Origin: Nocardiopsis metallicus
GTDB taxonomy: Bacteria > Actinomycetota > Actinomycetes > Streptosporangiales > Streptosporangiaceae
Assembly (NCBI RefSeq): GCF_014201115.1
Contig: NZ_JACHDO010000001.1
Span: forward strand, 744,001 to 808,000
Direction: 5' to 3'
DNA length: 64,000 bases
Shown here piece after piece: positions 32,708 to 40,144 of this stretch. The notes beneath the pieces were generated by a model that saw only the letters and a list, made by a program, of their open reading frames with translations, was not told where the DNA came from and ran no database searches. The position numbers and the translations under genes are program-made. Position 1 is the stretch's first letter; the number at the start of each line of letters is the position of its first letter.

Positions 32708-32953
32708 ATGAATCACGGAACAGGTCGCGATCCCCAGCACCTGGCGGAGGCTGCCCGGCTCACCGACGCCCTCTTCCACGCGCGGGCACGGGAAGGGGCG
32801 GGCACTGAGGAACTGGTGGCCGTGCTCGCCACCGTGCTGGAACAGCTCGCCGGCCACCCGCTGTCCCTGATCGGCTGGCTGCGGAACCTGGTGCGTCCGG
32901 TGGTGTCCGGGCTCACGGCGCGCGGGAGCGGTGAAGGCGAGGCCCCACTCTGA
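32708..32953 (+). CDS. Small hypothetical protein
   Basis: An 81-residue frame from ATG 32708, preceded at some distance by AGTAGGTG. The sequence (HLAEAARLTDALFHARAREGAGTEELVAVLATVLEQLAGH) looks like real amphipathic helices rather than noise, and ends in a short Gly/Ser/Glu tail. I do not recognise a family. It lies 344 bp downstream of mobA and upstream of the convergent small cysteine-containing protein. Confidence 0.45.
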   Translation: MNHGTGRDPQHLAEAARLTDALFHARAREGAGTEELVAVLATVLEQLAGHPLSLIGWLRNLVRPVVSGLTARGSGEGEAPL

Positions 32954-33098
32954 CGGGGCTGCTCCTGGAGCGGGCGCGGCGCATCCGGGGCCCGAAGGAG
33001 TGGCGGCGGGGGAGTGCGGTCACGGCCGGGTGCGTGAACTGGTCCGCGCGGTCTCCCCGGGGTGAGGGGTTCGGGCGCGGGCTGGCAGCGCCCCGGAG

Positions 33099-33311
33099 CT
33101 AGCCCTCGAACTCGGCCATGGGGACGGTCTCGCGCAGGAAGCCGCGCAGGTCCAGGAAGTTGGCGAGATAGTCGCGGTGCTCGTCGCAGGCCACCCATAC
33201 CTTGCGGCGGTCGGGGGTGTGCAGCTTGGGATTGTTCCATACCAGGGCCCACTCGGCGGGCGCCTTGCAGCTCTTGCGTGAGCAGTGTGCGTCCGGTGCG
33301 GTATTACCCAA
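33099..33311 (-). CDS. Conserved actinobacterial small Cys/Trp-rich protein
   Basis: About 70 residues: CSRKSCKAPAEWALVWNNPKLHTPDRRKVW, then ACDEHRDYLANFLDLRGFLRE. This pattern is shared by a widespread uncharacterised actinobacterial family. Two cysteines (C-x4-C), then C-x2-H, suggest a small zinc site. The TTG at 33311 is preferred because GGGGA lies six bases upstream; a GTG at 33374 would add 21 unconserved residues. Function unknown. It is 80 bp downstream of the 6C-like RNA, on the same strand, and after the RNA's terminator. Confidence 0.8.
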   Translation of the reverse strand: MGNTAPDAHCSRKSCKAPAEWALVWNNPKLHTPDRRKVWVACDEHRDYLANFLDLRGFLRETVPMAEFEG

Positions 33312-33390
33312 TGCAGATCCCCAGGAGACAAAGCGGATTCGGTGGTCAAGCCCCGGCCACGGACGGGTATTCACGCCGACCGGGTGCGGA

Positions 33391-33499
33391 CAAAAGGCGA
33401 CGCCGGGTGGTTACGGGGGCAAACCACCCGGCGTCGCAGCGATGTTTCGACGGGGGCTCGAAACATCGTCCCGCGCTTCGACGGGGGACCGAAGCGCTA
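33391..33499 (-). ncRNA. 6C-like small RNA: three hairpins with C-rich loops, last one a terminator
   Basis: Read on the minus strand, three perfect stems follow each other: GCGCTTCG/CGAAGCGC (33490-33497 with 33473-33480), GATGTTTCGA/TCGAAACATC (33458-33467 with 33441-33450), and a 16-bp stem (33422-33437 with 33397-33412) followed by CTTTTG. All loops contain CCCCCG although the stems are unrelated, so the loops are what is kept. This is the architecture of the actinobacterial 6C RNA (B11 in mycobacteria), which has C6 loops; here they are C5. No coding frame fits. The 5' end is set by the promoter at 33506-33537. Likely a trans-acting regulator that pairs with G-rich ribosome sites. Confidence 0.75.
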
Positions 33500-33505
33500 G
33501 GACCT

Positions 33506-33537
33506 AATGTACACCGCTGCCCCCCGGGGTACGTCAA
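33506..33537 (-). promoter_or_regulatory. Promoter of the 6C-like RNA
   Basis: On the minus strand TTGACG (33532-33537) and TACATT (33506-33511) are -35-like and -10-like hexamers, with a 20-bp spacer that is long for sigma70-type promoters. The predicted start falls on the first hairpin. The -35 box lies eight bases from the left end of an IS5-family element. Confidence 0.45.
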
Positions 33538-33545
33538 GAGTCAGT

Positions 33546-34528
33546 GAGGTTTTCTCAGCGAAGATCATTTCCACTGCCTGTTGAGGACAAGAGCCGCACG
33601 GGCGATGTCTCCGATCCGGCTCGGGCTAAGCGTGACGTACTTCAGCGTCCGCCAGCGCTCCTTGAGTTCGGCGGCGGTGCGCTCACCGAGCGCACGCACG
33701 TGCCGCAACAGCGCGTTATACATCCGTGTGTCCACGTGCAGAGCCCCTTCGCCCTGGCCCGTAGGGCGCTTGATGGGGGTGTGCACGCCGATACCGGCGC
33801 CTTGGTAGCCCTTGTCAGCCAGGGTGGGCAGGCCCTCGGCCGCTGCCTTGTACAGGGCGGGCAGGGCGTGGAGGCGGGCGGCGGTGATGTCGGGGGTGGA
33901 TCCGGGCTCGACTGCGGAGACCCACAGCGGGGTGCCGTCCGGTGCGGATAGGAACTGGATGTTGCCGCCGAAGGCCTTGTGTTTTTGGCTGAACCACAGG
34001 TCGTTGCCGTTCTCGCGGACGCCCGCGAGGCGGTCGGAGGCGATCAGCGTGCCGTCCAAGACTACGCGCGCTATCCCTTCGTTGTGGCAATTGGCCAAGA
34101 CTTCGTGCAGGTCGGGGGCCTGGCCGGCGAGGACGTCGATGCCTTCGTGTAGGTAGCGGTAGCTGGTGGCCTGGGAGATTCCGGCGTCACGGGCCAGGCA
34201 GTGCACACAGCCGCGCTCACGGAACCAGCGCAGCACCAGCACCGCTTGGCGGAACGGCCCGAGTGCCCGTGAGCCCTTCGGAGTGGCGATGCTTCGGCGG
34301 TGGGCGGCCAGGTGTCGGGCGAGGAACTCGACGATGTGGCGTGGGACGTCGAGGGTGGCAGAATAGGTGACCAACGTGAAGCCTCTGGTGGTTACGGACA
34401 TGATCTTGTGGTGAGACCTGTCCTACCAGGGGCTTTACGTCTGCTCGCATCCAGGTGCCACTCGTCCGGCCCGGCGGGGATCCGAAAATCACCCTGCTCC
34501 GCAGAGATCATTTCGCTGAGAAAACCTC
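33546..34528 (-). mobile_element. Complete IS5-family insertion sequence (983 bp)
   Basis: The ends are perfect 17-bp inverted repeats beginning GAGGTTTTCTCAGCGAA (33546 and, inverted, ending 34528). The flanking trinucleotide AGT is duplicated (33543-33545 and 34529-34531). Because the next bases are T and A, an 18-bp repeat with no clear duplication is the alternative reading. One intact transposase occupies it. It has inserted beside the 6C-like RNA promoter. Confidence 0.9.
33565..34401 (-). CDS. IS5-family DDE transposase (DDE_Tnp_4 type)
   Basis: A 278-residue transposase. The N-terminal helix-turn-helix (LARDAGISQATSYRYLHEGIDVLA) is HTH_Tnp_4-like. The DDE core shows VVLDGTLIASDRL, the second Asp in TLADKGYQGAGIGVHTPIKRP, and the C-terminal RMYNALLRHVRALGERTAAELKERWRTL with the final Glu region. 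Length and order are complete. It reads leftwards, ending 20 bp inside the element. The presumed promoter lies in 34402-34528. Confidence 0.93.
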   Translation of the reverse strand: MSVTTRGFTLVTYSATLDVPRHIVEFLARHLAAHRRSIATPKGSRALGPFRQAVLVLRWFRERGCVHCLARDAGISQATSYRYLHEGIDVLAGQAPDLHEVLANCHNEGIARVVLDGTLIASDRLAGVRENGNDLWFSQKHKAFGGNIQFLSAPDGTPLWVSAVEPGSTPDITAARLHALPALYKAAAEGLPTLADKGYQGAGIGVHTPIKRPTGQGEGALHVDTRMYNALLRHVRALGERTAAELKERWRTLKYVTLSPSRIGDIARAALVLNRQWK

Positions 34529-34837
34529 AGTTACGACGTTGTCTCGGGAGAGTCCCGCGGGAGAGGGCCCTAAGTCCCAGGTCAGGACTTATCTGGCACT
34601 CCCGCTTCCCCTTCGTCTCATTATTCGATCCCCGCAACACCCGCCCCTGGGGTCAAGCGAGCCTCAGCCGGGGCCAAAGTCCTCGGAAAGAATCGGCAAA
34701 GTGCTCGGATCCGTTCTCCGGAAAGGTGCGCGGAGGAAATCAGGGTGCCCGTGTGGCGGGCGGGGATTGCGGGGAGGCAGGGTACGGGACCGGGTTTGGC
34801 CCGGCCGCACCACCACCGACTCAGCAGGGGGTCAACC
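34529..34837. other. Gap between the IS5 element and dodecin
   Basis: Displaced promoter region with no gene. TAAGTCC (34571-34577) and GGACTTA (34585-34591) form a perfect 7-bp inverted repeat with a 7-base loop, a possible operator. Before the insertion this DNA was directly joined to the 6C-like RNA promoter region on the other side. Confidence 0.45.
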
Positions 34838-35047
34838 ATGACCGACCACACCTACCGCGTCACGGAGATCGTCGGTACCTCGACCGAGGGTGTCGACCAG
34901 GCCATCCGCAACGGCATCCAGCGGGCCTCGGCCACGTTGCGCGGGCTCGACTGGTTCGAGGTCACCCAGGTCCGCGGGCACATCGAGGACGGCGCCGTCG
35001 CCCACTTCCAGGTGGGGCTCAAGGTCGGCTTCCGCCTGGACGACTGA
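34838..35047 (+). CDS. Dodecin (flavin-storage protein)
   Basis: A 69-residue dodecin. VTEIVGTSTEGVDQAIRNGIQRASATLRGLDWFEVTQVRGHIEDGAVAHFQVGLKVGFRLDD matches the family throughout, including the Trp of LDWFEV that stacks on the flavin and the RGHIEDG..AHFQV strand. Dodecamers bind FMN or FAD as a buffer against free flavin. The ATG follows CAGGGGGTC. A strong terminator follows. It stands alone. Confidence 0.95.
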   Translation: MTDHTYRVTEIVGTSTEGVDQAIRNGIQRASATLRGLDWFEVTQVRGHIEDGAVAHFQVGLKVGFRLDD

Positions 35048-35084
35048 CCGTCCGCCCACCGCCGCCCGCCAGGGCACACGAGCA

Positions 35085-35126
35085 GGGCCCGGGCCACCGC
35101 CTGAGTTCCAGCGGTGGTCCGGGCCC
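35085..35126. terminator. Terminator after dodecin
   Basis: GGGCCCGGGCCACCGC (35085-35100), ten-base loop, GCGGTGGTCCGGGCCC (35111-35126): 16 bp with one mismatch. It lies between the convergent dodecin and peptidase-like genes and may serve both. Confidence 0.8.
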
Positions 35127-35172
35127 GTCGCCGCCGGGATGAATCCTGGTGCCCGGCCCCGGGGCCGGGCCC

Positions 35173-35967
35173 TCAGGCGTCGGCGCTGGGGTCTGTTCCG
35201 CGCAGCACGTCCACGTGGACGTGGTCCAGGTGGCGCAGGATCTCGTTGTCCGGGTCGGCGTCGTAGTGGCGCCAGCCCATCGACGGGTACCGCGTGCTCC
35301 AGATCTTGTCGTCGAAGATGATGACGTCGATCTTGTACTCGGGGGCGTGCGCGATCAGCCAGTGCGCGAGCAGCCATCCCTCACGGCGGTTGTCCTCGTT
35401 GACCGGCCGGTAGAAGATGTCGAGCGCGCGGCCCTCGTAGTGCGCCGAACCCTCACCGTGGCCGCTGTCGTAGCCGCCGGGCACGTACCCGCCGATGCTG
35501 GTGTCGGCGAAGTGTGCCTCGATGCCCGCCTTCATGGCCTCGGTGCGCGGGGTCATGCCCGAGGGCAGTTCCTCCTCGAACTCGACATCCTCACCCGAGT
35601 AGCGGCAGCTCATGGACGGTCCCGCGTCGTCCTCGGGGCCGTTGACGAGGGCGTCCATGACCTCGTCGGGGATGTCGTCGACATCGGGCTGCTCGACGGG
35701 GGCGCTGTCCCCCTGGTTGATCACGGCCGCGGCGGTACTGGCCCGCTGAGCCTGGTCGCGGTCGAGCTTGATCTGTTCCTCGCCGGTCCACACCGAGCAC
35801 TCGGGCCCCCACGGTGCGGAGACGGGGAAGATCCGCTCCTGGTTCTCCACCACCCATCGGGTGCCCAACACGCCGACCGTGGCCAGGACGGCCAGGATCG
35901 CCACGGACAGGATGAGCCCGTGCCATCGGCGGTGCGCCATGGCGGACCCGGTGGATCTGTGTGTCAT
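35173..35967 (-). CDS. Membrane-anchored peptidase-like protein (M15/ARB_07466-like C-terminal domain)
   Basis: A 264-residue protein with one N-terminal membrane helix (residues ~17-36, GLILSVAILAVLATVGVLG) and an outside C-terminal domain. That domain has GEGSAHYEGRALDIFYRP and HLDHVHVDVL, a zinc-site pattern (H-x6-D ... H-x-H) like D-Ala-D-Ala carboxypeptidase and ARB_07466-type domains. A cell-wall peptide substrate is plausible. The ~90-residue linker is rich in Asp, Glu and Gln. ATG 35967 follows AGGGGCAGAG; an ATG at 35940 is possible. Confidence 0.75.
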   Translation of the reverse strand: MTHRSTGSAMAHRRWHGLILSVAILAVLATVGVLGTRWVVENQERIFPVSAPWGPECSVWTGEEQIKLDRDQAQRASTAAAVINQGDSAPVEQPDVDDIPDEVMDALVNGPEDDAGPSMSCRYSGEDVEFEEELPSGMTPRTEAMKAGIEAHFADTSIGGYVPGGYDSGHGEGSAHYEGRALDIFYRPVNEDNRREGWLLAHWLIAHAPEYKIDVIIFDDKIWSTRYPSMGWRHYDADPDNEILRHLDHVHVDVLRGTDPSADA

Positions 35968-36147
35968 GGACTCTGCCCCTCCACGCCGGGGACGGGCGGC
36001 CGCGCCGCCGTCGACGTCCCGGGCGCCAGTGTCTTCACGGCTCCCTGCGGGATGCTCCGTCTATGGGACACATCGGACACGGCTCCCATTCCCGACTGTG
36101 ACCGGAATCAACTCGGAAACCGTAAACGAAACACGGGGTGGGGCCGG

Positions 36148-36939
36148 TCACAGGGTCGGCCACAGCACCGACCAGAGGACGAAGACCCCGCCCAGGACCA
36201 GTGTCAGCGCCCAGATCCGGTCCATGGTCACGCCCTTCCAGCGCAGCGCGTGCACTCCGAGGAAGTCGTAGGCGATCAGCGCCGCCACTGCGGCGGCCGC
36301 CAGCATGGCCAGGGTGTGCACCCCGGTGGCGGCGAGCCCGAGCACCGTGGCGTCCCACAGGCTCCAAGCGGCCTCTCCGGCCTCTCCGGCCTGCGCGGCC
36401 CCACCGGTCCCGCCGACTGTCTCACCCGGATCCGCACCGCCCGCCCAGGGCCCCTCCGCCGCGGCCACGGTCTCGGCCTCCGTTCCCCGGCTTTCTGTCG
36501 CATGCCCCCCGTGTCCGCCGCCGTCCACGTGCGTGTGGTGGAGCTGACCGGCCAGGACCGGCATCAGCATCAACCCGGCGCCGTGTGCCGAGGACATCAG
36601 GAAGGACCAGGCGGTCAGCTGCCACAGGGGCAGTCGCACCTCGCGCCAGTGGAAGTGCCGCCGCGACAGCAGCATCACCAGCCCCACCAGGACGATCACG
36701 CCTGCGCCGAGCACCGGGAACAGGACCGAGGCCGTGGCCGAACCCGTGACGGTGATCACCACCGCCGCCACGGCGACACTGGCCGCGTGCCCCACGGCGA
36801 TCGCGGGCAGGGCCCGCAGGACCTGGCGGCGACCGCCCTCCTGCAACCCCCTGCTGACGGCGAGCAACCACCCCATGCCGGGGTGTAGCCCGTGGAAGGC
36901 GCCCAAGGCGACGAGAGTCCAGAGCTGTGCTGTGGTCAC
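36148..36939 (-). CDS. Polytopic membrane protein with His-rich loop, HupE/RcnA-like
   Basis: A 263-residue protein with about six spans. GAFHGLHPGMGWLLAVSRGL and SSAHGAGLMLMPVLAG are histidine-containing membrane motifs that recur in a conserved uncharacterised family. The loop between spans four and five is unusually long and starts LHHTHVDGGGHGGHA, a metal-binding composition, followed by an Ala/Gly/Glu-rich stretch. A nickel, cobalt or other divalent cation transporter is an inference. GTG at 36939 gives a sensible start; the longer frame is unconvincing. Confidence 0.7.
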   Translation of the reverse strand: MTTAQLWTLVALGAFHGLHPGMGWLLAVSRGLQEGGRRQVLRALPAIAVGHAASVAVAAVVITVTGSATASVLFPVLGAGVIVLVGLVMLLSRRHFHWREVRLPLWQLTAWSFLMSSAHGAGLMLMPVLAGQLHHTHVDGGGHGGHATESRGTEAETVAAAEGPWAGGADPGETVGGTGGAAQAGEAGEAAWSLWDATVLGLAATGVHTLAMLAAAAVAALIAYDFLGVHALRWKGVTMDRIWALTLVLGGVFVLWSVLWPTL

Positions 36940-37008
36940 CGCGCCAGCGTCACACGCCCGATCGGGGGTGACAACGGTCGGTGGCCAGCTGACCGACACC
37001 GGCCACCC

Positions 37009-37036
37009 GGGGGCTCCGGGGTTTGCCGGAACCCCC
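37009..37036 (-). terminator. Terminator after the LCP gene
   Basis: GGGGGCTCCGG (37009-37019), six-base loop, CCGGAACCCCC (37026-37036): an 11-bp stem with one mismatch, 30 bp beyond the LCP stop codon. Confidence 0.7.
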
Positions 37037-37065
37037 AGGGGGTGTCATTTCCGGAGGGGCGGGGG

Positions 37066-38634
37066 CTAGGGGCAGATGGCGTTGAGGTCGGTGGCCTCCG
37101 AGCCGACCTGGCGGCCCGGGTCGGCGGGGGAGGGCTCGTCCAGACCGGTGTAGCGCTGCCACTCGGTCCGCTCGTCATCCTCCCACTCCTGCCATTCCTC
37201 GAGGGTCGGGTCCTGGATCTGCTCAGGGCCCTCGACGCCCTCCTCGGCGCCGTCACCGGAAGCCGAGGGGGAGGGCTCCGAGGACAGGTCGTCGCCCTGT
37301 TCCTCGCTGGCTCCGATCGCCTCCCGGACCAGTTCCTTGATCTCGTCCCAGTCCGGGTTGCCGGTGGACACCTGCGGCGGGGACAGCTGGAGCGCGCTCA
37401 TGTCGCCGTGGTCGGTCAGCAGGTCGGCCAGCTCGATGAAGGCCGGCACCTTCGTCTGCGGGATGTCGGTGCTCAGCGTCCGCTTGGTGGCCCCGGCCAA
37501 CTGCCGGTAGCTGGTCAGCACGGTGGTCGGGTCGACCTGCTCCGCCACGTACTTGACCAGGCAGCCCTGGCGGCCCATCCGCCCGTAGTCGTCCGAGCCG
37601 ATCCGCGAACGGCCGTACCAGAGCGCCTCGTGGCCGTCCAGGAGCTGGTAGCCGGGCTCCAGGACTCCGCCGTGCACCCCGTACGGGATGGGCTCCTCGA
37701 TGCGTACCCGCACGCCGCCCACGGCGTCGATCAGGTCGCGGAAGCCCATCATGTCGACCATCGCGTAGTACTCGACGTCCAGGCCGATGTTGTACCCGAC
37801 CACCTTCTTGAGGGTGTCGGCGGCCGGGTCGGAGGAGAGCGGGTTGAGCGCCAGCTCGTCGGGGTCGTCGGCGACCGCCTGGTAGAGGTCGTTGAGCAGC
37901 AGGTTGAACCCGTACGGCTCCGGGTAGCGCTCGGCGAGCTCGCTGCCCTCGGGGAACTGGATGTTCTCCAGGTTGCGGGGCAGGCCCACCAGCACCGCGT
38001 CACCGGTCTCGGTGTCCAGACTGGCCACCATCATGGTGTCGGTGCGCACCCCGTACCGCTCGTCCGCCGCGTCCGAGCCGATCAGCATCACGTTGACCCG
38101 GTCCGCGCCGTTCCAGGGGTCGGCGGCGTCGTGCGGCGGCAGGTCGTCGCGCTCGGGGGCGTCGAAGACCGAGCCCAGCGTCTCGTAGGCCGTGTACCCG
38201 CCGTGCAGGGCCCAGGCCGCCGGGGCGCCCACGGTCGCGCACAGGAGCAGGACCACGACGCCGCCCAGGAGCCGCTGGCCGAACTTCGCGCCCTCGGGCC
38301 GGGTGATTGCCCACGAGTGCACGATCACGGTCAGCCACAGCACCGCGACCACGAACACGGCGCCCATCGCGCCGAGCAACCAGCGGTCCTGCACGGCCAT
38401 CCCGGTCAGTACCGTCGCGGCGCCCGCCTCGTGCGCGCCGAGCCGGACCAGCCAGAGGGCCAGGGCCGCGATACCCAGCAAGTAGGCGCCGAGGATCACC
38501 ATCCCGGCACCCCTGCGCCCCATGCGCAGGTGCGCTGCACCTGGGAGGGGAAGAGACGCGGCGGTCCACAGCAGCGCCCCTCCCGTGCCCGGGCGCGCGG
38601 GCGCCTTCTCCGGCCGCTCGTCCTCCGCTGCCAC
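37066..38634 (-). CDS. LytR-CpsA-Psr (LCP) family cell-wall glycopolymer transferase
   Basis: A 522-residue membrane protein with about three spans in the first 150 residues and an extracellular LCP domain. NVMLIGSDAADERYGVRTDTMMVASLDTETG and VLVGLPRNLENIQFP are the LCP core, containing the Asp/Arg residues that bind lipid pyrophosphate; GYNIGLDVEYYAMVDMMGFRDLIDAVGGVRV and ALWYGRSRIGSDDYGRMGRQ complete it. LCP enzymes attach teichoic acids or arabinogalactan to peptidoglycan. The C-terminal ~110 residues are acidic and Ser/Pro/Glu-rich. GTG start. Confidence 0.93.
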   Translation of the reverse strand: MAAEDERPEKAPARPGTGGALLWTAASLPLPGAAHLRMGRRGAGMVILGAYLLGIAALALWLVRLGAHEAGAATVLTGMAVQDRWLLGAMGAVFVVAVLWLTVIVHSWAITRPEGAKFGQRLLGGVVVLLLCATVGAPAAWALHGGYTAYETLGSVFDAPERDDLPPHDAADPWNGADRVNVMLIGSDAADERYGVRTDTMMVASLDTETGDAVLVGLPRNLENIQFPEGSELAERYPEPYGFNLLLNDLYQAVADDPDELALNPLSSDPAADTLKKVVGYNIGLDVEYYAMVDMMGFRDLIDAVGGVRVRIEEPIPYGVHGGVLEPGYQLLDGHEALWYGRSRIGSDDYGRMGRQGCLVKYVAEQVDPTTVLTSYRQLAGATKRTLSTDIPQTKVPAFIELADLLTDHGDMSALQLSPPQVSTGNPDWDEIKELVREAIGASEEQGDDLSSEPSPSASGDGAEEGVEGPEQIQDPTLEEWQEWEDDERTEWQRYTGLDEPSPADPGRQVGSEATDLNAICP

Positions 38635-39139
38635 CAGCGATTCCTCTCAAGCCGCGGGGCGATGACGACTGCTCCGTCCTGGTACTCCTGTGTACTCGCC
38701 ACGGTCGCCGGGTGGCGGTCACTTCTCCTGCCGTCGTGCCCTTTCCCAGGTACACGTAGGGGAACGACCCGTTGGTTCCCGGGGTTCCGGATCTCCCGGT
38801 GCCCGCGTCGGCACCCGTGGGGCGTGGAGCCGCCCCCTCGCGGTGCGCCGGGGGTAGCCCCGGCAGGCCTCGCACGGGTCCGTGAGATCAGTGTGGCGCT
38901 TTGCGGGGGTTGTGTGCACAGTGGTCACCTCATCAGGGGTGTTCTATACAAGTCTGTTATGTGGTCGAGAGGGTTCGGTTGGGGCATTGAACGACGCTCC
39001 CGGGCCGGTCAAAGGGGTGAATCAACCGATTTCTTTCGCGATCGGTAGTGAAGAGGCGCCACAACTGCGATGATCTGCCCGGAGGAGGGGGCGTCGTCCG
39101 GGGGTAAGGACGGCGTCATGGGAACGAAAGGCAACCATC
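38635..39139. other. Divergent upstream region of LCP and Lrp genes
   Basis: About 500 bp of promoter DNA for two divergent genes, GC-poorer towards the Lrp gene. It contains the 8-bp palindrome TGTGCACA (38913-38920). Frames on either strand lack ribosome sites and read as low complexity. No RNA fold was evident. Confidence 0.45.
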
Positions 39140-40048
39140 GTGCTCGATGCGGTTGACGCCGCGCTCATGCGGGCGTTGCAGGGGGACGGCAGAGCGACGT
39201 TCCAGGCCCTGGCCGACGGAGTGGGCCTGTCCCGGACTGCGGTACGCGCCAGGGTGCGCCAGCTCGTGCAGTCGGGGGCGATCAGAATCGTCGGAGTGTT
39301 GCACGCCGGTGTGGTGGGCATGGAGGTCCTCGGCCACGTGTCGTTCCGCGTCAGCGGCCCGGTCGGTCCGCTGCTGGAAGCGCTGGGGGAACGCGAGGCC
39401 GTGACCTTCGCGGCGCAGTCGGCCGGGAGGTTCCCGGCCATCGCGCAGGTCCGGGTGGCCGACGACGCGGCTCTCACCAAGGAGCTCACCGAGCTGCGCT
39501 CACTGCCGGGCGTGGACGGCGCGGAGGTCTTCCGCGCCAACGCCGTGTACAAGGACGCCCACAGCAGTGTGCGTGAACTACGCGACATCGAGTTGGACGC
39601 GCTGGACTGGCGTCTGGTGCGCAAACTACTCAAGGACGGACGCGCCTCGTACGCCGACCTGGCCCGCCAGGTCGGGCTCTCACAGGCCGCGGCCCGTTCA
39701 CGGGTGGTGCGGCTGCTCAACTCGGGCGTGGTCCACGTGACCGCGCTGGTGGAGCCCTCGGCGGTGGGCGCCAACGAGCAGCTGGGCTTCGGCCTGCGCT
39801 GTCGCGGTGACGCCGACGCGCTGGGGACCGCCATGGCCAACATGGGCCGGATCTCGTTCCTGGCCAGCGGTTTCGGTCGTTACGACGTGATCGGCACCCT
39901 GACCGCTCCGGATCGCTGCCAGCTGGTGGAGGCCCTGGAGCGGATCCGGGGAACGGCGGGGGTGGCCCACGTGGAGACGTGGGACTACCTCCAGGTGCGC
40001 AAGGAGCGCCGGGGCGGTGAACGCTCCGCCGGTTGGGTGCCCGCCTGA
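39140..40048 (+). CDS. Lrp/AsnC-type regulator with two HTH domains
   Basis: A 302-residue protein containing two AsnC-type units: residues ~3-60 (LDAVDAALMRALQGDGRATFQALADGVGLSRTAVRARV) and ~155-210 (LDALDWRLVRKLLKDGRASYADLARQVGLSQAAARSRV), each followed by a ligand-binding-like half. Standard Lrp proteins are half this length, so this is the double-domain form seen in actinobacteria. It likely controls amino-acid-related genes. GTG start at 39140. A perfect 18-bp terminator hairpin follows. Confidence 0.9.
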   Translation: MLDAVDAALMRALQGDGRATFQALADGVGLSRTAVRARVRQLVQSGAIRIVGVLHAGVVGMEVLGHVSFRVSGPVGPLLEALGEREAVTFAAQSAGRFPAIAQVRVADDAALTKELTELRSLPGVDGAEVFRANAVYKDAHSSVRELRDIELDALDWRLVRKLLKDGRASYADLARQVGLSQAAARSRVVRLLNSGVVHVTALVEPSAVGANEQLGFGLRCRGDADALGTAMANMGRISFLASGFGRYDVIGTLTAPDRCQLVEALERIRGTAGVAHVETWDYLQVRKERRGGERSAGWVPA

Positions 40049-40077
40049 GAGGTACCTACCTGAGGTGCCCGTCCGAA

Positions 40078-40117
40078 CCCGGGGCAGGGGGCCGGTCGCC
40101 CGGCCCCCTGCCCCGGG
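40078..40117 (+). terminator. Terminator after the Lrp gene
   Basis: CCCGGGGCAGGGGGCCGG (40078-40095), TCGC loop, and its exact complement (40100-40117): a perfect 18-bp stem, the strongest hairpin in this part of the window. Confidence 0.85.
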
Positions 40118-40144
40118 CTCTTCGTGATGCCCCAGGATGGAGCC

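Noticed and set aside
36892..39048. 718-codon frame opposite the LCP gene
   Set aside because: Antisense shadow; its sequence is low complexity while the other strand encodes a complete LCP protein.
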